Assembly (NCBI RefSeq): GCF_001027285.1
Contig: NZ_CP011509.1
Location: 9,572,501-9,636,500, forward strand
Direction: 5' to 3'
Source: Archangium gephyra
Lineage (GTDB): Bacteria; Myxococcota; Myxococcia; Myxococcales; Myxococcaceae
Length of the DNA stretch: 64,000 nt
A program made the translations under genes and the position numbers. Shown in pieces: positions 59,525-64,000 of this stretch (its first letter is position 1; each line of letters opens with the position of its first letter). The notes under the pieces are model-generated. The model was not told the origin of the DNA, did no database searches, and saw nothing but the letters and a program-made list of their open reading frames with translations.

Positions 59525-59845
59525 ATGCAGAAGAAGGAAATCGAGGTGTTCTCCGAGGCGAGCAACGCCGCCATCGTCCGCATGCCGGGCAGGAGGTTTC
59601 CCGGCTCCGTCATCCAGGGAGATTCGCTCAGCCACCTGCGCTGGCTCGCCGAGGACTTGAGGAACCGGCTCCGGGACCACTCCGAGGAGGACCTGCGCGA
59701 TACGGCGCAAGAGCTCTTCGAGCTACTCGACGGACGCCTCCGGCACTACGTGGCCGTGCTCGATGCGGAGGGAATCCCCCTCCCTTTCAATCGCCCTCCG
59801 CCCCCGGAACCAGAGCTGAAAGCCGAGGAGGAGGACCCCGGGTGA
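59525..59845 (+). CDS. Small DUF6959-like cytosolic protein
   Basis: 106 residues: EVFSEASNAAIVRMPGRRFPGSVIQGDSLSHL (read in parts), followed by a helical region (LRDTAQELFELLDGRLRHY) and an acidic Pro-rich tail. The IVRMPGRRFPGxVIQGDSL core is the pattern I associate with DUF6959 proteins, often encoded near toxin or immunity genes; recognition is from memory. GAGGG lies close to the ATG, so the start is tentative. Confidence 0.6.
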   Translation: MQKKEIEVFSEASNAAIVRMPGRRFPGSVIQGDSLSHLRWLAEDLRNRLRDHSEEDLRDTAQELFELLDGRLRHYVAVLDAEGIPLPFNRPPPPEPELKAEEEDPG

Positions 59846-59889
59846 AGCTCCATCGCCTCCGACCCGGCGGGTGTGTATAGCTCCGTCGC

Positions 59890-60239
59890 ATGTCGTCCCC
59901 TCTCTGCTCCCGCCGAGGCACGGCAGCGGCCCTGCTGGCCCTGGCCACGAGCATCTTTCTGGCCGGCTGTGCCGGGTAGGCGCTGACTTCTTCGTCCCAC
60001 AGCCCGATGAGGCCCGCTGCCCGCGGGGGCACGTCGTGGGATTCACCGTCCTCTCCGAAGTCCACCTCCAGCGAACCAGCGTGGGCGAAGCGGATTGGCT
60101 GTGCACGCGTCAGGCCGTGGGCCAACGCCTGGGTGCCTACCGTCCTCTTCCCCTCTTGCTCATCTCCCAGCGGCTGTACGAGCTCCTCACCTCGCTCAAG
60201 GTGAAGCGCTTCGACGTGGAGGTCGCCCACCTCCGCTGA
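59890..60239 (+). pseudogene. Fusion fossil: lipoprotein signal joined to the C-terminal half of an immunity-like protein
   Basis: ATG at 59890 opens a perfect lipoprotein signal, MSSPLCSRRGTAAALLALAT then SIFLAGCAG, ended by TAG at 59977 immediately after the lipobox, so there is no mature domain. From 59980, in a different frame, an open stretch to TGA at 60237-60239 reads ADFFVPQPDEARCPRGHVVG, then a charged segment, then LLLISQRLYELLTSLKVKRF and VEVAHLR. It looks like the end of an intact protein and has the CxxG-then-xxIxSxRLYxLL layout seen at the C-terminus of double-CxxCG (SitI6-type) immunity proteins. The simplest explanation is a deletion that joined a toxin-lipoprotein 5' end to its downstream immunity gene 3' end. 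Confidence 0.5.
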
Positions 60240-60299
60240 CACGGATTCGAAGGCCAGGAGTGAAGTGGTAGGCTCGGATGACTCCCACCCCCGCTCCCC

Positions 60300-63200
60300 A
60301 TGGCCTGCCTCGACGAAGCCACCTTCACGGAACTGCTGCTGGGCGAGTTGCCCCGAGCGCGTGCGGCGGAGGTGGACGCACACCTCGACGCCTGCCCCTC
60401 CTGCCGGCGCATGGTGGCCGAGGCCCTGCGCGCCAACACCCCCGTCCCCTCGCAAGCCACCCCGGCCGAGCCCGCCCCCATGGCGACACCGGACCGGCCC
60501 GGCCACCCACCCGCCGGTGAGCCCCTCCTGGAGCGCGGCACCGCCGTGGGCCGCTACCTCGTCCTCGAGAAGCTGGCCGCCGGTGGCATGGGCGTGGTGT
60601 ACGCCGCCTATGACCCCGAGCTCGACCGGCGCGTGGCCCTCAAGCTGCTGCGGGCCTCGGCGCTCGGACTCGACGCCGAGGAAGGCCGCCAGCACCTGCT
60701 GCGCGAGGCCCAGGCCATGGCCCGCGTCTCCCACCCGCACGTCGTCCCCGTGTACGACGTGGGCACCTTCGGCGAACAGATCTTCCTCGCCATGGAGCTG
60801 GTGGAGGCCCAGACGCTCCGCCAGTGGATGAAGGCCGCTCCGCGCACCTGGCGCCAGGTGCTCGCCCTCTTCCTGGACGCGGGCCGGGGCCTCGCCGCCG
60901 CGCATGCCGCCGGCGTGGTGCACGGAGACTTCAAGCCCGAGAACCTGCTGGTGGGCTCGGACGGGCGGATCCGCATCACCGACTTCGGACTCGCCCACAC
61001 CGCGGCCTCGGCAACAGACGCCACGCCCATCACCGGCGGCACGCCCGCGTACATGGCCCCGGAGCAGCTCACCCCTGGCGCCCAGGCCGACGTCCGCAGC
61101 GACCAGTTCGCCTTCTGCGTCACCCTGTACGAGGCCCTCTACGGCGAGCGCCCCTTCGCGGGCTCCTCCGTCCGGGAGATCTCCGCCGAGCTCCTCGCTG
61201 GCCGGGTGCTTCCCGCGCCCAGGGGCTCGCACGTGCCCGCGTGGCTGCGGCGCGTGGTGCTGCGCGGCATGGCCGTCTCCCCCACCGAGCGCTACCCCAC
61301 CCTGGAGGCCCTGCTCGCCGCGCTCCGGGACGACCCGGGCATCCGCACGAAGCGGCGCCTGCGTCTGGCCGGCGGCCTCGGTCTGCTGCTGGGAGCCGTC
61401 GGCGTCACCCATGGCGTGCACACACGCAATGCCCGGCAATGCGGGGACACGGCGCACGCCTTCGACGGGGTGTGGGACGACTCGACCCGCCAGCGAATCC
61501 AGGCCGCCTTCCTCGCCACCGGCAGGCCCTTCGCCGCCGATGCCTGGCCGCGTGTCCGGCAGGCGCTCGATGCGTACACCACCACGTGGGCGGCCGAACG
61601 CACCGCCGCATGTGAGGCCACGCGCGTGAGGCGTGAGCAGTCCGAGGAGGTGCTCGCCCAGCGCCTGCGCTGCCTGGACGGACGGCTCGCGGAGCTGGCC
61701 GCGCTCTCCCGCATCTTCACCGAGGCGGACGCGGAGGTGGTCGAGCAGGCGCCTCGCGCGGCGAAGGGCCTGGCCCCCGTGGCCACCTGCGCGGATGCCA
61801 CTTCGCTCGCCCAGGGCCCCCTCCCCACGGACCCGGCCGCACGCGAGCGCGCCGAGGAGCTCCACCGCACCCTCGTCCAGGCTCGCGTGCTCAAGGCAGC
61901 GGGCAAATACAAACAGGGTGTCGCCCGGATGGAGCCCGCGGCGGCGGCGGCGAAGGACTCGGGAGACCGCCATGGCACCGCCGAGGCCTTCCTCCTGCTG
62001 GGCGAGCTGCGCCAAAAGGCGGGTGACTGGACCGGCGCGGAGTCCGCCCTCTTCGAGGCCCTGCGGGCCGCGGAGGCCGGGCGCAACGACGAGGCCGCCG
62101 CACGCGCGTGGATCCTGCTGGTGCGCGTGACGGGCGAGCAGCTCGAGCGATACGACCTGGCCCAACGCTGGCGCGAGCGCGCCGAGGCGGCCATCGAGCG
62201 CCTGGGCGGCAACGAGGTGCTGCGCGCCCAGCTCCTCACCTACTCGGCCACCACGCTGTACGCCGAGGGCCGTTACGCGGAGGCCGCCGAGCAGCAGGAG
62301 GCGGCGCTCGTACGGCTGGAGAAGGCCTTCGGTCCCGACAGCCTGGAAGCGGCGGACGTGCGCCAGGACCTGGGAAGCGCGCGGCTGGCGCAGGGCCGGG
62401 CGGACGAAGGGCTCTCACACCTGACGCGCGCGGTGGAGCTGCGCCGGGCGGCCCTGGGCGAGGAGCACCCGGACGTGGCGAGGGCACGGCTTGCGCTCGG
62501 CGAGGCTCACTGGCAACAGGGCGATTACACGGAGACGGAGCAACTGTCGCGCGGCGCGCTGGAGTCGCTGGAGCGCTCGCTGGGCCCGGAGCACCCCAGT
62601 GTGGGCGATGCACTCAACCTGCTCGCCCTGGCCCTCCAATCCCAGAAGCGGCTGGACGAGGCCCTCCTCCTGTACGAGCGCGCGCTGCGCATCGTGGAGA
62701 AGACGGAGGGCCCCGAGAGCACCGGCGCGGCGGCGCTCGAGCACAACCTCGCCGCCGTGCTGTCGCAACAGGGGCGGCTGGACGAGGCCGTGGTCCGCTT
62801 CCAGCAAGTGCTCGCGCGCAAGGAGAAGAAGCTCGGGCCGGACCACCCCCAGCTCGTGCCGGTGCTGCGCTTCCTGGGCAACACCTTGCGCAAGCAGAAG
62901 CGGTACGGCGAGGCACTGGTGCACCTGGAGCGCGCCGTCACGATTCAAGTGTCACAACCGGATGACGTCCTCTCCGGCTGGACGGGGGTGCATCTGGACC
63001 TGGGGCGGGCCCTGCTGGAGGCGGAGCGGCCCCGGGACGCGCTCGTGCCGCTGGAGAAGGCCCTGGCCGGCTGGGAGCGTGCACAGCCCACACCCGTCGA
63101 GCGCGCCAACACCCGCCTCCTGCTCGCGCGGGCCCTCTGGGACGCGAGGTCGGACCGGACCCGGGCGCTGCGCCTGGCGCATGAGGCGCGGACGGTGGCG

Positions 63201-63302
63201 CTCGGGGCGGGCGACGCGGGGGCGCGGGTGCTCGACGCCGTGGATGCGTGGCTCGCGGGGAAATCCGCCACCGCGCCCGCGCAAGAGCCCACACCCCGGT
63301 AA
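60300..63302 (+). CDS. Transmembrane Ser/Thr protein kinase with N-terminal zinc finger and TPR domain
   Basis: 1000 residues. Residues 1-40 form a zf-HC2 (anti-sigma-type) motif with Cys3, His28, Cys32 and Cys35 (HLDACPSCRR). Kinase domain from about 83 to 345: glycine loop KLAAGGMGVVY, ATP Lys115 (VALKLL), catalytic loop HGDFKPEN (208-215), DFGLA, and the APE element MAPEQL. The loop is HGD rather than HRD (non-RD), so activation-loop control may differ; catalytic Asp210, Lys and Asn are kept. One transmembrane helix (about 355-374) puts the C-terminal part outside; there, residues 480-1000 hold TPRs (AARAWILLVRVTGEQLERYD, and LGEEHPDVARARLALGEAHW read in parts). Such kinases are abundant in myxobacteria. 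The start context is weak. Confidence 0.93.
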   Translation: MACLDEATFTELLLGELPRARAAEVDAHLDACPSCRRMVAEALRANTPVPSQATPAEPAPMATPDRPGHPPAGEPLLERGTAVGRYLVLEKLAAGGMGVVYAAYDPELDRRVALKLLRASALGLDAEEGRQHLLREAQAMARVSHPHVVPVYDVGTFGEQIFLAMELVEAQTLRQWMKAAPRTWRQVLALFLDAGRGLAAAHAAGVVHGDFKPENLLVGSDGRIRITDFGLAHTAASATDATPITGGTPAYMAPEQLTPGAQADVRSDQFAFCVTLYEALYGERPFAGSSVREISAELLAGRVLPAPRGSHVPAWLRRVVLRGMAVSPTERYPTLEALLAALRDDPGIRTKRRLRLAGGLGLLLGAVGVTHGVHTRNARQCGDTAHAFDGVWDDSTRQRIQAAFLATGRPFAADAWPRVRQALDAYTTTWAAERTAACEATRVRREQSEEVLAQRLRCLDGRLAELAALSRIFTEADAEVVEQAPRAAKGLAPVATCADATSLAQGPLPTDPAARERAEELHRTLVQARVLKAAGKYKQGVARMEPAAAAAKDSGDRHGTAEAFLLLGELRQKAGDWTGAESALFEALRAAEAGRNDEAAARAWILLVRVTGEQLERYDLAQRWRERAEAAIERLGGNEVLRAQLLTYSATTLYAEGRYAEAAEQQEAALVRLEKAFGPDSLEAADVRQDLGSARLAQGRADEGLSHLTRAVELRRAALGEEHPDVARARLALGEAHWQQGDYTETEQLSRGALESLERSLGPEHPSVGDALNLLALALQSQKRLDEALLLYERALRIVEKTEGPESTGAAALEHNLAAVLSQQGRLDEAVVRFQQVLARKEKKLGPDHPQLVPVLRFLGNTLRKQKRYGEALVHLERAVTIQVSQPDDVLSGWTGVHLDLGRALLEAERPRDALVPLEKALAGWERAQPTPVERANTRLLLARALWDARSDRTRALRLAHEARTVALGAGDAGARVLDAVDAWLAGKSATAPAQEPTPR

Positions 63303-63548
63303 ATCCAGTGGGCGTTGGCTGGAAAAGCCACCGCCTCCCGGAATGCACCCGCGGCCGAGACGCACTCTCCACCCAGAACACGAAATCCCGAGCAGTTCTG
63401 ACAAGTGATTGCCCGTCCCACAATGGACAGGCAATTCATCGCCTTTTGGAAGGCGGGAAAGACAGACGTGCACTTGGACGGGCCCGTGCGAATCATTGCT
63501 TCGGACCGGGCCGGACCTGGTCCACACACCCAGCAAAGGAGCTCATCC
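63303..63548. other. 246-bp intergenic region
   Basis: Separates the kinase gene from the Cys-rich lipoprotein gene on the same strand. No terminator with a T-run and no small gene are evident; a good AAAGGAG lies at its right end for the following gene. Confidence 0.5.
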
Positions 63549-63983
63549 GTGTCTCAGCTTCGTCTGTCGTTCAGCGCGCTCGTCATCTCTGGCATGCTCT
63601 TCACCGTGGCTTGCGGCCCGTCCGGGAACACCTCCACCGAGTCCAATCCCTCCACCGTGCAGCAGCAGGAGAGCAACGAGGCGAAGCCGGGCACCGGCCA
63701 GTTCTGCGGTGGCTTCGCCGCCATCCAGTGCCCCGAGGGGCTCGTCTGCGTGGATGATCCCAATGACAGCTGCGATCCCTCCACGGGCGGCGCCGACTGC
63801 GGTGGCATCTGCGTGAAGGGCACCAGCCAGACCGCCGAGAAGAAGAAGTGCGACTACAACGACCCCACCCGCTTCTACGCCGCGCGCAGTCCGGAGGAGT
63901 GCGCCGCCGTCACCTTCATCTGCGTCGAGGGCCAGACGGCGTTCTTCGACGAGTGCGGCTGTGGTTGTGAGACCAACCGGTGA
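63549..63983 (+). CDS. Cys-rich secreted lipoprotein
   Basis: 144 residues from a GTG start with AAAGGAG eight bases upstream; the frame upstream to 63405 lacks support. Signal with lipobox MLFTVACGP. The mature part has a tight Cys cluster: QFCGGFAAIQCPEGLVC, DDPNDSCDPSTGGADCGGIC, then CDYNDPTR, CAAVTFIC and CGCGCETNR, enough for several disulphides. The CGGxAxxxCPxGxxC-DDPxDxCDPxxGGADCGGIC stretch is a recurring motif in myxobacterial secreted proteins. Function unknown; likely on the outer membrane. Confidence 0.78.
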   Translation: MSQLRLSFSALVISGMLFTVACGPSGNTSTESNPSTVQQQESNEAKPGTGQFCGGFAAIQCPEGLVCVDDPNDSCDPSTGGADCGGICVKGTSQTAEKKKCDYNDPTRFYAARSPEECAAVTFICVEGQTAFFDECGCGCETNR

Positions 63984-64000
63984 GCTGAGCCTCCTCCAGC

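Overview
The window looks like chromosome of a predatory, fruiting myxobacterium of the Cystobacterineae type (Archangium/Cystobacter-like). The evidence is very high GC with strong G/C bias at third codon positions, many secreted or lipid-anchored proteins with LxxC lipoboxes, a Ser/Thr kinase fused to TPRs, a sigma-54-like promoter, Gly/Asp-rich surface-protein linkers and a candidate lipoprotein toxin/immunity locus. No rRNA, complete tRNA, intact insertion sequence or CRISPR array is visible.

Layout. 1-6331: two convergent giant surface proteins, a LamG protein with ten 29-residue repeats and an Asp-box (BNR) propeller protein with PPC-like domains. 6788-8297: a lipoprotein and a DoxX-like membrane protein. 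8726-19767: a cluster in which two convergent pairs of paralogous lipoproteins (8726/9569 and 18162/19018) flank five same-strand genes for secreted or membrane-anchored proteins. These five are a HEAT-repeat protein whose N-terminus recalls vitellogenin-type lipid-transfer proteins, a beta-rich secreted protein, a Hint (Hedgehog/intein) protein, a membrane-anchored helical protein and a subtilisin. 20220-25456: mixed housekeeping genes (GFA-family, RsgA, RibD/DHFR-like). 26184-27129: a lower-GC two-gene insert, a Cys-rich lipoprotein followed by a small acidic protein, which resembles a SitA/SitI-like toxin/immunity module. 27231-33528: an SPFH protein with partner, a patatin, a VWA protein and a desaturase very like eukaryotic dihydroceramide delta-4 desaturases. 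33565-43887: a degenerate (probably dead) HAD protein, a PAS-GAF histidine kinase, an FG-GAP metalloprotease, a sirtuin, an oxidoreductase and a PI-PLC with a beta-gamma-crystallin tail. 44296-57687: a tightly coupled envelope operon of a 1763-residue repetitive periplasmic protein, a thioester alpha-2-macroglobulin and PBP1C. 57723-63983: GNAT, methyltransferase, small proteins, a deletion fossil of a lipoprotein/immunity pair, a kinase-TPR protein and a Cys-rich lipoprotein.

How the genes fit together. Most of the window serves the cell envelope and the outside of the cell: adhesion (LamG, BNR/PPC), secreted hydrolases (subtilisin, metalloprotease, PI-PLC, patatin), defence of the periplasm against foreign proteases coupled to peptidoglycan repair (alpha-2-macroglobulin + PBP1C), lipid modification (desaturase) and kin discrimination (lipoprotein toxin candidates). 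The most unusual regions are the lipoprotein-flanked LLTP-like/Hint cluster (10642-16353) and the three-gene alpha-2-macroglobulin operon with its very large partner. All functional statements rest on reading motifs by eye; no database search was run.
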